Shown here: positions 1 to 12,180 of the stretch, in pieces
How positions within the stretch are numbered: the stretch's first letter is position 1
Layout: every line of letters begins with the position of its first letter
Assembly (NCBI GenBank): GCA_029582155.1
Contig: CM055895.1
Coordinates: 44,536,578-44,600,577, forward strand
From: Panopea generosa
Lineage: Eukaryota > Mollusca > Bivalvia > Adapedonta > Hiatellidae
Reading direction: 5' to 3'
DNA: 64,000 nucleotides
The notes under the pieces: generated by a model
Databases searched by the model: none
What the model saw: only the letters and a program-made list of their open reading frames with translations
What the model was told of the DNA's origin: nothing
Program-made: the position numbers and the translations under genes

Positions 1-989
1 CAAAATATGCTGCAATTTTAAGTGGGAAATCTATTTTAGTCTATCATAGGCGCGTAGCCCAGGTTAGGAACCACTGTTCAATATATTATTTTGACATGTT
101 TATATATATATCCTTTTGGCAATACGGGGTCAATGAGAATATATATAAGCATGGTATATTGGTAAAACACGTTAACTTTTTAAATTTTTTAAACTTCCTG
201 ATACATTCCATTTAAAGAAGTTTGCGGTTCATGAGATGAGAAGTGCGTTACCCAATAAAGATTTATGCAATTACACTGCAGTAACCGAATACCAGTTTTA
301 TAAACGATCAACTAAACGAGTATGTGTTGTGTACTTCAGGTAAACACACTGTATACACTTGACGTTTTATCGCATTTGTTAATATTCACATTTAGCGAAA
401 AAACTCCTTTCTTGACTATATAAATGTCTAAAATTGCGTGAATGATCAATTTTAGCTTTGGATATAGTCTGCGGTAAAAGCAGTTTTTTTAAGATTCTAC
501 GAAATTTTTAAAAAAGTCGGAAATGTTACAAAAATGAACTCTTGTGACCAATACCTGTGAATTTACAAATGTTGTGATCCTCGCACAGACTGCTGGGGTA
601 TGATTTATAAAATGAACCACTAAGATTTTGAATTTTAAATGGTGCTCATCACAAGGACTCTTCGAGGTGTTTTTTTTATTATATCAGCATGATCAAGCAC
701 CACAGTTTTAGTCACCGCAAAAATGATCATTTGCGACAGGGACTACTTTTTATTTTTCGATTTTCATTTTTTTTTCATGTATTTTATTTATGCCACAAAT
801 CAAAGAATACAGTATAATGTGGACATTGTATGATATTCAATTTAAAAATATTATGCATACTATATACCAAACCGCCACAATAATAGCAATCATATTAGGA
901 AGAGGTTCGCATCTTATTTAAGTCCTGCCATCACTATTTGTGTTTCTTTCATGAAGTTATGAATCGAACAAACATCCATACAAGTGAGT
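1..989. other. AT-rich DNA, no gene recognised
   Basis: No open frame with recognisable similarity and no SINE head. The stretch around 81-215 has a diverged relative at 25,487-25,600 (shared ATATATTATTTTG, TATATATATAT and CCTGATA blocks), so at least part of it is dispersed repeat. Confidence 0.5.
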
Positions 990-1092
990 TGTACTATATA
1001 AGTCCTTGTCATACTTGTCTCATTAATAACGCCTATATTTGTATATAAGTCCTTGACATACTTGTCTCATTCATACTGGACTATTTCAGACA
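990..1092 (+). repeat. Isolated pair of 47-bp minisatellite monomers
   Basis: One partial and one complete unit of the monomer that forms the large array at 4,566-5,713 sit here alone, about 3.5 kb upstream of it. They are followed by GGACTATTTCAGACAT (1,077-1,092). This is the exact reverse complement of the 16-mer at 4,541-4,556 just before the main array. Copy B repeats the arrangement near 51,000-51,095. Confidence 0.85.
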
Positions 1093-2049
1093 TTTCTCAA
1101 GAGTTATCCGACAACTGCCCCTGTGCAGTTTGATGACAGTGTAGATGAAACCAGTAACTTCCCTTAGACCGCGATAAAACATATAGGTGTAACCCCACCA
1201 TTGATTTTTGTTCTTTATTCTATAGTAAATAATAAAAGTTTGAAGGCTTGTCATTCATAGAGAGTCCCAAATGAAAGAAGTGAAACCTACATTTTACTGT
1301 TTGTCAACCTCTGCACTATCAAAATATGATGAGAAAAGTAGGGGTCATGTGTCATATATAAGAGATTTTTTTTCTGCTCAGTGTGTACACTGGTGACAAA
1401 GTGAAAGTAGACTTCCGAAATCATGAATTCATACCCCAATTTCCAAGCATCATTTTTTTTTTTCTAAATTCACAATTCAAACATGACAATGGTATCAAAA
1501 TGTTCAAAATACATCAATAATGCCATTCAAATAAAAAAATGAGCATTAAAATAAGGAAAATGCATTTTTAAAGAAGAAGAATTGAGGTGGCACTATGTCT
1601 ATAGGTATCGTTCCGCTCTGACACTAAAACTAAGTATGCGTGACGTGTTATATATGCCCTCGGGTACAATTTGACAAGGTCTTATATATTTCCTTGTTTT
1701 GATAAGGGCGTTTTGGTGATTTTGATGTGTACTATAAAAAAGACATTATTGAATTTGACTTAAACGCTAAAATCATTTGATAAAGTTTAATGTGTAAAAA
1801 TATAACATAGATTAATGATTTTAATGATTTTTTTACAAATTATGATATACTTTGATATAGTTTATTTTATTACAGATAAAGATTGATTATTTTGTGTTAC
1901 TATAAATAAATGAAATTATTACGGTTAATTGATTATATAAACTTATAAAAGAGACAGAATGACAATGAGACATAATGTCTTCATTTTTTAAACTTATTTA
2001 TTTTTCTTCGATTGTGAAACAAGTTCTGACAACTTAGGCAAATCACACT
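1093..2049. other. AT-rich DNA, no gene recognised
   Basis: Only short frames. TAACTTCCCTTA near 1,157 resembles terminal motifs of small molluscan DNA elements but has no clear partner. Nothing else identified. Confidence 0.45.
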
Positions 2050-2290
2050 CGAAGTCTTCATGGGTATGACCAGTACAAAGTATATGCGGAAAAGGTGTCT
2101 TGCTCAAGGACACCACACATAGCTGTAGCAAAGGATCGAATCCACGACCCTCCGATCATGGGTTCGGTGCTTTATCACTGGACTAAGCGCCCCACTATTC
2201 ACAGAGAATAGTGCTGGTGGGGATTCGAATTCACGACCTGATGGTTGATAGTCAGACTCATTTCTTTCTGAGTTAACGGGACAAGTGCAC
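2050..2290 (-). repeat. tRNA-derived SINE-like sequence
   Basis: Read on the minus strand this has Pol III B-box-like GGTTCGAATT/GGATCGAA blocks and a tRNA-like head. On the plus strand, TTGCTCAAGGACACCA and ATCGAATCCACGACCCTCC are followed by CACTGGACTAAGCGCC. A second B-box-like GGATTCGAATTC at 2,221 suggests two abutting tRNA-like units. A related copy is at 48,330-48,445, and the duplicate is at 52,056-52,295. Confidence 0.65.
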
Positions 2291-4565
2291 TGATATTCAA
2301 ATGATATTTTAAACTTGATGTTGTTGTTTCTAAAAGAAAATTATTACGCTTATATAATTATATAAAATTTTGTTTGAAACGGACATCTGTATATTAGCGT
2401 TTTTCTAAAACGGTATTTGACCATAATTCTTTTTTAACAACTTCTTTTAAGAACCTCGTGTTATAATATCTTATTGATTATAATGTTACAACAGATTAAA
2501 ATGTTTTGCATACCACTTCAATATACGAGAGGATCTTTTTTAAAAAAAAAACAACAACTTAAAACTGTAGGTAAGTTAAAAAAAATATTAAGTTGTTTAA
2601 AGAATTATTTCCAATACATTTAATTAATAAAGTCATCGCATATTTGAGTAATACATACATTTGAAAACCGCTAACATTTTTCCTCCCGTTCTACTGTTTA
2701 TAAAATTTGAATTTGCTATCAATTTATCTGAATATTTATGTTAAATCAAATAGCTAATTAAAAAAAAAAAGTGTGATTCCAAACTTGTGTTGAAATATAA
2801 TTACTCAACTACATCCTAACAAATTATATTATTACCCCCAATAAAATTACAAGTTTCGCCTCCGGGCAGGGGTAGTCGGTAATTAAGGTCATAAAAAACG
2901 CTGGCTTATTCCATTGATTGAGATTTGAAAAACAGACATGCGTGGGGCGGGGGCTCTCTGTTTTTTTTGTACAAGGATTATTAGATTTACATATTACTTT
3001 ACTGATCTTAGATAAACGTTTAAATTCAATATGCTGTAATATTTATAAACATTTTATATTGGTTTATTTATAACGAACTTGTATTTAGTTAATTACACGA
3101 TATCAATGCAAGGTCTATAAAACAAACATAATAATACACAAAATAAAACATGTTTGCAGTTAGAATATCTATTTCGGATTACTAAACTAAATGAAGTAAT
3201 CTTAGTACCTTTATATTTCTTTCAATAATTTTATTTTCGTTCCGCAAAACACCATTCATTGCATAGTAATTATCTTTATTTTTGTCTAAGCTATATACAC
3301 GTCATATAACAAAACAGCTATATGAACGTTTAAACTTGTACAAAGCCATTCTAAAAGAATTATAAGACTGATTGATTCATTCATTCATTCTTTATGCACA
3401 TCAATGTAAAGCACAATTATTTTACACGATAAAGTTCTTTGTAAAATATTGCTAATCTTTATTCTAAAAGCTGCAATCAACCAAGTTTTGAATTAAAAGC
3501 TGAATAAGAAAAAAAGCGCTATTGCGCATTTTTAAAATTATCTTAAAAAGATCATTAAAAATGAGTAATTCAAAACAATGATATGCTTATTATGCTGTAT
3601 TAACATACTTATCAACCAATTACATGATCAAATCTCTTTGTTCAATTAATATCCCTCGCGTAAAGTATTGTTGTTATTTAGTCACTGGTTTTGATCTTTA
3701 TTGATTTTCTTTCTATGTCCACTGAATTATTTCATAACAAAGACATTAAAACATATATTTGTGCAAAAGAAATAAACCATTAAATAATGTTTTGGTTTAC
3801 AAAAGAAATGTACTTGAATTGGAAGTTTTTTGAAGGTTCTTTAGTTAAAATATGAAATTAATATAAATTTATTCTTTACAATATAAGTAAAATACATAAA
3901 TAAAAACAACACTTTAAACTACACATAACTTGCAATAGCACCATGTGTATATAAACGTGTCAGGATTGACCAACATCTGCCGGCTGATATAGCGACATAC
4001 ATGCTGTATTTAATTGGGTACAGTAATATGCTGTATTGGGTTCAATAGTACGCTCTATTGAACATACAGAAAATAAATCAGAATTACATTTTGTCTCATT
4101 TTCAAATCAAAATGGAAGCAAGATGCAATTATCATATTTTCATCATCGTAAAGAGAATTTTATTTGCAATGAACGTATACGTTGTAATAGGTTGGCAAAA
4201 AATCACAACTAAGGTTTATAAGACATTAAAAGTGGCCGAAAACGTGTTTTGAGTATTTTTATATAGAACATATAAGGAGCATATATGCTGTTATAAAATC
4301 AAAAAAGGAAGCAAGAAGGCATAAACTTATTTTAATTTTTATTTTATCATGATAAAGGTTATATTTTTAACTTAATGGATAGACGTTGTAATAGGTTAGC
4401 AATTTAATAATGAAAAAGTTATAACGATAAAATTAAATTTCTCCTATATGTTTCTATGTAAACCAAAAATGACGGTTTAGCCAGGTAAGTAGTAAAAAAC
4501 GCCGATATCAAGGGGGGTAACTTCTCTCGATAAGCCAGTTGGATGTCTGAAATAGTCCCACATGT
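2291..4565. other. Long AT-rich stretch, no gene recognised
   Basis: Very AT-rich with homopolymer runs and a short (TCAT)n tract near 3,374-3,390. A 64-codon frame at 4,058-4,252 has no recognisable domain and is best treated as chance. The 16-mer ATGTCTGAAATAGTCC at 4,541-4,556 is inverted relative to 1,077-1,092. Confidence 0.5.
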
Positions 4566-5713
4566 AATAACGCCTATATTTGTATAAAAGTCCTTGTCAT
4601 ACTTGTCTCATTAATAACGCCTATATTTGTATAAAAGTCCTTGTCATACTTGTCTCATTAATAACGCCTGTATTTGTATATAGGTCCTTGTCATACTTGT
4701 CTCATTAATAACGCCTATATTTGTATATAAGTCCTTGTCATACTTGTAATAACGCTTATATTTGTATATAAGTCCTTGTCATACTTGTCTCATTAATAAC
4801 GCCTATATTTGTATATAAGTCCTTGTCAAACTTGTAATAACGCTTATATTTGTATATAAGGCCATGTCATACTTGTCTCATTAATAACGCCTATATTTGT
4901 ATATAAGTCCTTGTCATACTTGTCTTATTAATAACGCCTGTATTTGTATATAAGTCCTTGTCATACTTGTCTCATTAATAACGCCTATATTTGTATATAA
5001 GTCCTTGTCGTACTTGTAATAACGCTTATATTTGTATATAAGTCCTTGTCATACTTGTCTCATTAATAACGCCTATATTTGTATATAAGTCCTTGTCATA
5101 CTTGTCTCATTAATAACGCCTATATTTGTATATTAGACCATGTCATACTTGTCACATTTATAACGCCTATATTTGTATATAAGTCCTTGTCATACTTGTA
5201 ATAACGCTTATATTTGTATATAAGGCCATGTCATACTTGTCCCATTAATAACGCCTATATTTGTATATAAGTCCTTGTCATACTTGTAATAACGCCTATA
5301 TTTGTATATAAGTCCTTGTCATACTTGTCTCATTAATAACGCCTATATTTGTATATAAGTCCTTGTCATACTTGTAATAACGCTTATATTTGTATATAAG
5401 GCCATGTCATACTTGTCTCATTAATAACGCCTATATTTGTATATAAGTCCTTGTCATACTTGTAATAACGCCTATATTTGTATATAAGTCCTTGTCATAC
5501 TTGTCTCATTTATAACGCCTATATTTGTATTTAAGTCCTTGTCATACTTGTAATAACGCTTATATTTGTATATAAGGCCATGTCATACTTGTCTCATTAA
5601 TAACGCCTATATTTGTATATAAGTCCTTGTTATACTTGTCTCATTAATAACGCCTATATTTGTATATAAGTCCTTGTCATACTAGTATCATTAATGACGC
5701 CTATACTTATATT
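4566..5713 (+). repeat. 41/47-bp minisatellite array, 26 monomers, copy A
   Basis: I counted 26 monomers by their ACGCC/ACGCT core (first at 4,569, last at 5,696). Seventeen intervals are 47 bp and eight are 41 bp; the short form lacks CTCATT. Short monomers start at 4,751, 4,839, 5,021, 5,203, 5,291, 5,379, 5,467 and 5,555. From 5,203 long and short alternate strictly, giving an 88-bp higher-order unit. Most monomers contain TATATAAG, a consensus TATA box, followed by GTCCTTGTCATACTTGT. The layout is conserved in copy B (54,571-55,718), so the higher-order pattern predates the duplication. Confidence 0.95.
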
Positions 5714-6665
5714 CACCTGGTGGTGCTCCCGACTGTACTGACAATGTACCAGCTAGACTGACTTGCTCCGTATATACGCAGGTATTCCTGTAATATATAA
5801 ATGATGATAATAATTTTATTTATCGTCGCCACCGGAAGAATATTAGTCATTTTATATGTTCATAGGATAGTGGAATGATACAGAGATCCTGGTTCTTTGA
5901 CATGCCGATATATGAGACCCCGATTGTTTAAATTCTTATTTGGAGAAGCTGGGAACCGAACCTGCGACCCCATGGGTTTGCCCTCCACCTCCCACCCCCA
6001 CCCCACACTCATCTAAAAAGCAGCAGCATATGCATTTGTTTAAAGCGTTTAAAACTACCAAACAGGTACAAAATACATTTAAGATATAAGCATTCGAAAA
6101 AAACGTACTTTTTCGGAATGTACAATAAATAGAATTTAATGAGGTTAGATCGATATTCGAGAGATAGATAATGTCAGTGTTTAATCCTTCCATAATCACG
6201 TATGTCTTAATTTTCTCTCCGTCCCGGTAGTTGCCATACAAAATAGTCGATACAGACAGAGGTACGAGATAAATGAAACACCCACCGAGACATCTCTGAG
6301 ACACGACATTTGCGATTTCGCCATTGTGGTAGGCAGGGATAAAGAATACGTGTGACATTTGCTACTGATGATATTTTTCTTTAAAACTGAAACTTTGGTA
6401 AGATATTTAATCATTCCATCCAAAGCACATGCCAACGTTTTATAACTATAGATAAAAGAGGAAAATTATACATTTTAAATAAAGGCAAGGGAAAACCAAC
6501 TTTTAGTTATTAAGGTAGCATTTGAAATGCATTTGAAATGCGTGAAACAACGATCAAATAATAAGACATTGTTTGAAGCAGTAACCCTATGTTTAAATCA
6601 TATTTTGTACTTTGAGAAAATCTTTATTCATCACCGAATTTTTGTCGCTTTTTTTTGTGGGTTTT
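5714..6665. other. Intervening DNA with one tRNA-like trace, no gene recognised
   Basis: A tRNA-like minus-strand trace (GGGAACCGAACCTGCGACCC) lies near 5,951. A 140-codon minus-strand frame (5,936-6,358) is identical in both copies but has no recognisable domain and runs through the tRNA-like trace, so I do not call it a gene. Confidence 0.45.
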
Positions 6666-6857
6666 TTAACGCAATTTTTAATACGTTTCAGGTTATAAAT
6701 AGCATATCCAGTTTTATTGGTGGAGGAAGAACCACCGTCCTGCCGCAAGTACCTGGTAAACTCTTTTAAATAAAGCTTTTGAAGCAAGCGGGGCTCGAGC
6801 CTACGGCATTATCGGTAAGTGATCTTGGTGCTTAAGACCACTCGGCCACGGAGGACC
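6666..6857 (-). repeat. tRNA-derived SINE, minus strand
   Basis: On the minus strand the order is a tRNA-like head (CCGTGGCCGAGTGGTCTTAA, then a B-box-like GGCTCGAGCC), a body, and a tail with CCACCAATAAAACTGGATAT and CTGAAACGTATTAAAAATTG. The same family is complete in the opposite orientation at 24,885-25,113 and recurs at 8,416, 12,031 and 12,974. The duplicate is at 56,669-56,861. Confidence 0.8.
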
Positions 6858-7420
6858 CTGTCTAGTTTGAAGTCGGTTTACTTACTTCAGATTGTTTGTG
6901 TGTATGGGGCTTTGAGCAAAGTTTTGATAGTTTATAGTCAATCAGCACAGAGATTGTGACCGGGCAAGAGTTTAAACTTACGACTACCGGAGTGATCGGC
7001 AGACGCGTTACCAATGAAAACACAACTCCCTTTTTACAGAAGTGTAAAAATATATAACTACATGTAGTTTTATTTACTTAAACTATAGAGTAACATAGGT
7101 TTAAACATCTAATAAGTCGTAGGTTTCTTTGTTTATTCAAAAATGCTATGACGATTGAAAACAATTAAAGTTCCAATAAATCCTAACTTACACAACTGAG
7201 AGTTTATAATAAATGGTATGTAACATATATGTCGTATTACTGTTAGCACTACAAGCAGCATTTCAAAGTCGTTCATATTCTTGTATCTTTACTTGATAAA
7301 TACTATAATTTATATTCATACACTAATATTGTTATTGGTTGTTTTTGTGTAATTTAGTGCTTTGGTGTTAATAATGCATATACATGTATATAAGGGACTC
7401 ATGGAAGATTCAAATGGGTT
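6858..7420. other. Intervening DNA, no gene recognised
   Basis: A weak tRNA-like trace lies at about 6,960-7,012 (ACCGGGCAAGAGTTTAAACT, then GATCGGCAGACGCGTTACCA on the plus strand). Otherwise AT-rich DNA. Confidence 0.4.
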
Positions 7421-7633
7421 ATTGTTGTTGTCATTGTTTTTGTTGTTGCTGTTACTGTTACTGTTACTGTCACTGTTACTGTTACTGTTACTGTAACTGT
7501 TACTGATACTGCTATAACTCCTGTCACTGTTACTCCTACTGCTTCTGCTGTCACTATTACTAAAATAATTTAGTATCATCACCATCATTACCATCATCAT
7601 CATCATCATCATCATCACCACCACCATTATCAT
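7421..7633 (+). repeat. Compound microsatellite (TTG)n-(TTACTG)n-(ATC)n, copy A
   Basis: Runs of TTG, then hexamer TTACTG/TCACTG, then ATC/ACC triplets. The duplicate at 57,422-57,647 differs in repeat number in both the hexamer and the triplet part, as expected for replication slippage since the duplication. The Ser/Asn/Met-rich frame read on the minus strand is a translation of this repeat. Confidence 0.95.
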
Positions 7634-8415
7634 ATTTATTGTTTACATTATTTATGACCCAAAGATAAATGTTTCAAAATGTGTTGGGTTGTTTTACTGA
7701 TGTGTTCTATTTCAGATAAAAATACTCTAAAAGATTCTCTTCTGTGTTCACATGAATGTTTATGAATTTGTTTTTCTGGAGTGCGTAACGCGTTATCTTT
7801 TATTCATTTGACAACAATGTTTTAAACAAACGTCTATATATGTTTCCATTAGTTCTGTATTGTATTTTGTCCAATGTTACATCGGCGTTACATAAATTAC
7901 ACAGAACAAACATTGATACGGGTATAAAATTCGCATGCATTTACAGTATGCCCGGTTATCGCGTAATGTGTAATTTTATAGATTTCCAATAAGTTATTTG
8001 GTTTAAGAATACCAGTCCAATGACCAATGGTTTGGTCGCATGGTTACAATATGAACATACAACCAACACATAACCGCATTTCAGATTTATATATAAAGCC
8101 GGGATTTTCGCCTCGCAAATCGGTGCGGTACAGATCAATGCAGTACATATCCAATATCTAAAATATATTTCCGTGTTTCTTTTATTTCAAATTGACAAGA
8201 AGTGCTTAATCATCAGAACAAAAGATATGTTCGTTTTTTTGGTTTGCGTTAGAAAAAATAGGGTTGGTATATCTTCCCCTCCTCCCCCTACCCCTGACGT
8301 ACTTGAGTATTATTGATTTAAAGCAAATCAAGCATAGGTTGTAGTCAGTGTATGTTAACATTTTATAATATCGAGATAATACTTCAAAGATTTATTTTTG
8401 TTTGTTTGTTATGGA
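7634..8415. other. Intervening DNA, no gene recognised
   Basis: No recognisable coding sequence. At about 8,279-8,310 copy A has a C-rich segment that copy B replaces with a shorter unrelated sequence, one of the larger differences between the copies. Confidence 0.45.
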
Positions 8416-8712
8416 TTTTAACACCACGTTCAACACATTTCAGGTTATATATGGCATATCCAGTTTTATTGGTGGACTAAGACCTCAGAATGAATCTGAG
8501 TAGAAGCCCCGTTTTTCCGTAAGTAACTGGCAAACTTTCTCACATATGTGTGTTTTATTTATTTGTACACATTTTCATATAATTATTGCATCATTTGTTA
8601 TATAAATTGTTGTATCCTCAAGGGTCTATTGGAATTTTCTGAAATAAACTTTTTTTTTTGACCGAGCCGGACTCGAACCTACGACCGTAGCGGTGAGAGG
8701 TAAGTGATCTTG
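8416..8712 (-). repeat. tRNA-derived SINE, interrupted, minus strand
   Basis: Same family as 6,666-6,857: TTAACACCACGTTCAACACA, GGCATATCCAGTTTTATTGG, TCAGAATGAATCTGAGTAGA, then CGGACTCGAACCTACGACCG. About 100 bp of AT-rich sequence (roughly 8,542-8,640) separates the tail from the tRNA-like part, so the copy carries an insertion. It stops at GTAAGTGATCTTG before the end of the tRNA head. The duplicate is at 58,500-58,796. Confidence 0.8.
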
Positions 8713-9989
8713 AAACGTGAATATTTCTTCAAGTGTAGTGTATGTAATGGCGGTTAATATCACTTCGAACAACTCTTCAGTCAAATCCGACAGCGGGCAC
8801 TTGAGGCAGTAATCTCATCGCCGTCACGGAGTACCATAACACAGACATAATTTATGGTATAATACCCAAACCAAGTCACATTATACTGACACTTGGCAGA
8901 CCAGATCAGATCTAGAATTATCCTCTAGATGAAAACTGATATTTAAAAAAAAACACTGAAAACGCAGTAGTGTCAACCTCTTTCATAAAAGTGTCCGCTC
9001 TGCCAAGTGACAACCCTGTTGGTGATGTAGACGGCTACCTCGCCCTGGTTGGATATCGTGTGCAGCATACAAATTAGATTTTTTCAATATATATATAATT
9101 TCGTTAGCTATAATTCAGAGACGCTGTTATTGAAATAAAATATTATGTTCCAGGTTATTCTTGGAGGCATATAAATATGATAAACTTGGAAATCACTGAA
9201 ATTTGAAAGCGTATTAGTTAGTTAGGTGTTTATTTATAGTCCGATCAGAAAGACTTTATTATATTAGCATAAAAAGTATGTGATGTGAAACGCTTTACAT
9301 GTATGTATGTATGTATGTATGTATGTATGTTTTGTTATGTAAATGAAGTGCATATATATATTCAAGAAATGATGTTGCACTTCGTTTCCGCCAACATCAT
9401 TCTAGTAAACGGATATGTTAATTTAAATTTGAAAAACATATCAACGTGTATTTAATAATCATTTTAGTCTGTAAATCTTATGTTTCATGAGGGGTAGTAC
9501 AAACTTAATTGAATAAATAAAATATCTAATATAATTTTCAGTTGTTAAATACATGAAAGAGTATGTTTGTATACTGAGTCATACAATACTTGCTGTCCTA
9601 TATTACCATATTAAATTTTGTAAATTATACACATAGAGGTATGGCGTTTTGGTAAATTGGAAACTTGCCCAATATGTATGCTTGTATAGTCATGCTATAT
9701 TTTTACCGCCATATATTACCATATTTGTAAAATGCCCGTTTGGAGGTATGGCCTACTAGTAAATTGGAAACGTGTCCAGAATATATTCATGTATAGTCAC
9801 GTAATATTTGCCAAAGTTAGTTAAAGGACTTGTTAAACCTTAAATTATAAATAATAAAAGTTTGTAAAGATATTAACCATCGTGTGAGGCCATTGGTGTA
9901 ATCAATTCATTCAAGTAGACCAACCTTGGTCAAGAATACTCGTGGTGTGTAACAAAGTTAAAGGCACACATGATAAGACTTCACTCGCC
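8713..9989. other. Intervening DNA with a short (GTAT)n tract, no gene recognised
   Basis: (ATGT)8 at about 9,299-9,330 is unchanged in length in copy B. GTCACATTATACTGACAC near 8,875 recurs at about 11,315 inside another repeat. ATATTACCATATT(A/T)GTAAA-type motifs recur near 9,601 and 9,713. No coding sequence recognised. Confidence 0.45.
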
Positions 9990-10536
9990 ATTATATCTGG
10001 AAATTGTGTACTGCATTTTACATAGTTAACTGTAAACTAGAACCCTTTATATCTGGAAATTGTGTATTGCATTTTATATAATTTTACTGTAAACTAGAAC
10101 CCTTTATATCTGGAAATTGTGTATTGCATTTTACATAATTTACTGTAAACTAGAACCCATTATATCTGGAAATTGTGTATTGCAGTTTACATAATTTACT
10201 GTAAACTAGAACCCTTTATACCTGGAAATTGTGTATTGCATTTTACATAGTTTACTGTAAACTAAAACCCATTATGTACTGAATTTTACATAATTTACTG
10301 TAAACTAGAACCCATTATATCTGGAAATTGTGTATTGCAGTTTACATAATTTACTGTAAACTAGAACCCTTTATATCTGGAAATTGTGTATTGCATTTTA
10401 CATAGTTTACTTTAAACTAGAACCCATTATGTACTGAATTTTACATAATTTACTGTAACTAGAACCCATTGTATCTGGAAATTGTGTATTGCATTTTACA
10501 TAATTTACTGTAAATTATAACTCTTTATATCTGGAA
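9990..10536 (+). repeat. 56-bp minisatellite, ~10 units, copy A
   Basis: Ten units, counted by AACTAGAACCC-type junctions. The full unit is 56 bp, containing TATCTGGAAATTGTGTATTG, then TTTACATAATTTACTGTAAA. Two units are shortened to ~43 bp by loss of the CTGGAAATTGTGTATT segment, and both survive in copy B (60,072-60,619). TTTACnnnnTTTACTGTAAA gives each unit a small palindrome. Confidence 0.93.
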
Positions 10537-11186
10537 AAGACAATCTCATTGTCCTTTCAAGGTGCACTGACGGCGGCTCTACACAATATACACCAACATG
10601 CACGGTACGAAATTTGATCGAATGTGGGATGTGTGGGGGTGTATGTGTGGGCAAGGGTTGTGGGAGAGTTTGTATATGCAATTTTGAAGTTGATGGTGTA
10701 CCCAACATTCAGGTTTCAAATTAATTATTTTTATTTTGTACAACATGTATACATGTTTATTGGGGATTTTAAAAGCACATGTTAGACGTTGCTGGTCTGT
10801 AGTTTGTGTAAAATGAACTCTATTCGTGAACAAATTTAGCAATTAACAAAAATAAGCAATTGAATTTGAAGATTAATGCTTCCATAATAGTCTGTAGTAT
10901 GGACCCAGCTCTCTCAATTGGGTCTGTTATATAGCAATGTTGGGAAAGTCACGTTGAGGACGTTGATTGCTTAGTTGCTTCAACTGAAAGTTTGAATTAC
11001 GTCACAGTTAAGTAAGCGTTCAATTGCTATGAGTTGTAGGACAGTCATGGAATTCCCTGCTTTTTGACTGTTTCTGAGAAAGACAATTTCCATATGGATA
11101 GATGTAATGTGTGAGCACGAGTAAACTCCCTATCAACATGACCGGGTGTCCCTTTTTAGAAAGTTTAACGTGTGTCTTATTAAAAG
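10537..11186. other. Intervening DNA, no gene recognised
   Basis: Short minus-strand frames at 10,505-10,842 overlap each other and the end of the minisatellite and show no domain. No gene called. Confidence 0.4.
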
Positions 11187-11462
11187 TTGTTGTTGCTGTA
11201 TGGTGTTTAGTGACGCTTTCAACAATATTCCAGTCATATCGCGGCGGTGTCTACTTGATACAGTATTACGAGCTCTGTCTGACACTGGAGCATCATGTCG
11301 TAAGTATGATACCCTTCCAGTCACATTATACTGACACCAGGCCGACTAGACCATCAACTATACTCTAAATGCTGAGTGCGAAGCAAGTCTTTGGTATGAC
11401 CCGGCCGGGGATAGGACCTTCGGCATGAGAGGATGGCACACTACCACTACACCATGCTACGG
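11187..11462 (-). repeat. SINE-like repeat of a second molluscan type, minus strand
   Basis: GACGCTTTCAACAATATTCC and AGTCATATCGCGGCGGTGTC match the conserved 3' part of a tRNA-derived repeat that I know as widespread in gastropod and bivalve genomes. On the minus strand the head shows GTGGTAGTGTGCCATCCTCT and a degenerate B-box. Short frames at 11,111-11,368 are translations of it. The duplicate is at 61,269-61,544. Confidence 0.7.
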
Positions 11463-12030
11463 TTTGATCAACAGCAAACCAAACATTATTGTACAGAATG
11501 CTTATTGTATTATCAGTGTTATTGTGTAGAACTCTGACTTCTTTACTATTTATTGGTCATAAAAATTGAAACCTTTGCTAATTGCACAGTTGAAAAATTA
11601 TGATATTACAAATGGTGAAATGATTGTTTTCATTTATAAAGTATACAAAAACATGGTTTCCACTTCGGTACTCCTGGCCGTACCTCTTCAAATGTATTAT
11701 ATATTACTAAAGAAATTAAGTTTTTATAAAAACAGTCAATGCATTTTAATGCCCTTCAACTTGTTCTGTTAGGTATTGGTGAATTGGCTAATACCAACGT
11801 TTGTATTGGCAGCTACTGTACATTTTTTCGTTTCTTAAATTGTTAAGGATTTTTTTTTGTATTTATAAGACGAATTTGGTAACTTATTAAGTATATGGTT
11901 ATGAAATATTTAGCGTCATTTTGTGCCATCTAGGGCCAACATACCTACTCTTTATGGATTTTGATTTCGACCTCTGCATTAATAGTCAGGCACGCTACCG
12001 TCTCAACTAACAGGACCCGGCAGTATGTGG
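11463..12030. other. Intervening DNA, no gene recognised
   Basis: A 68-codon frame at 11,566-11,772 is unchanged in copy B but has no recognisable similarity, start context or splice context. Nothing else seen. Confidence 0.4.
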
Positions 12031-12180
12031 TAACTAGAAACCACCATCCTTCCGCAAGTAACTGGCAAACATTCTCACATAAAGTATTTAGGCAGAGCTT
12101 GGCTCGAACCCAGGACCTCAGCGGTGACAGGTAGGTGTGTATCTTTAGACGATAGTATGCTAAGACCATTCACCCGGAGA
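12031..12180 (-). repeat. Truncated tRNA-derived SINE, minus strand
   Basis: CCTTCCGCAAGTAACTGGCA, TTCTCACATAAAGT, GGCTCGAACCCAGGACCTCA and GCTAAGACCATTCACCCGGA place it in the family at 6,666-6,857, with the distal tail missing. The duplicate is at 62,112-62,260. Confidence 0.75.

Noticed and set aside
4566..5713. CRISPR-like regular array
   Set aside because: The units are contiguous near-identical 41/47-bp monomers with no unique spacers, in a eukaryotic repeat-rich context. It is a minisatellite.
5936..6358. 140-codon minus-strand frame, identical in both duplicate copies
   Set aside because: No domain or splice context, and it reads through a tRNA-like trace. Comparable difference-free runs between the copies occur in plainly non-coding parts (for example ~2,322-2,939), so identity is not evidence of selection.
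6364..6395. Second hammerhead candidate (CTGATGA followed by GAAAC)
   Set aside because: The segment between them does not form a stem II and no stem I pairing is present.
7316..7633. Ser/Asn/Met-rich frame on the minus strand
   Set aside because: Translation of the TTACTG/ATC compound microsatellite; its length differs in copy B only by repeat number.
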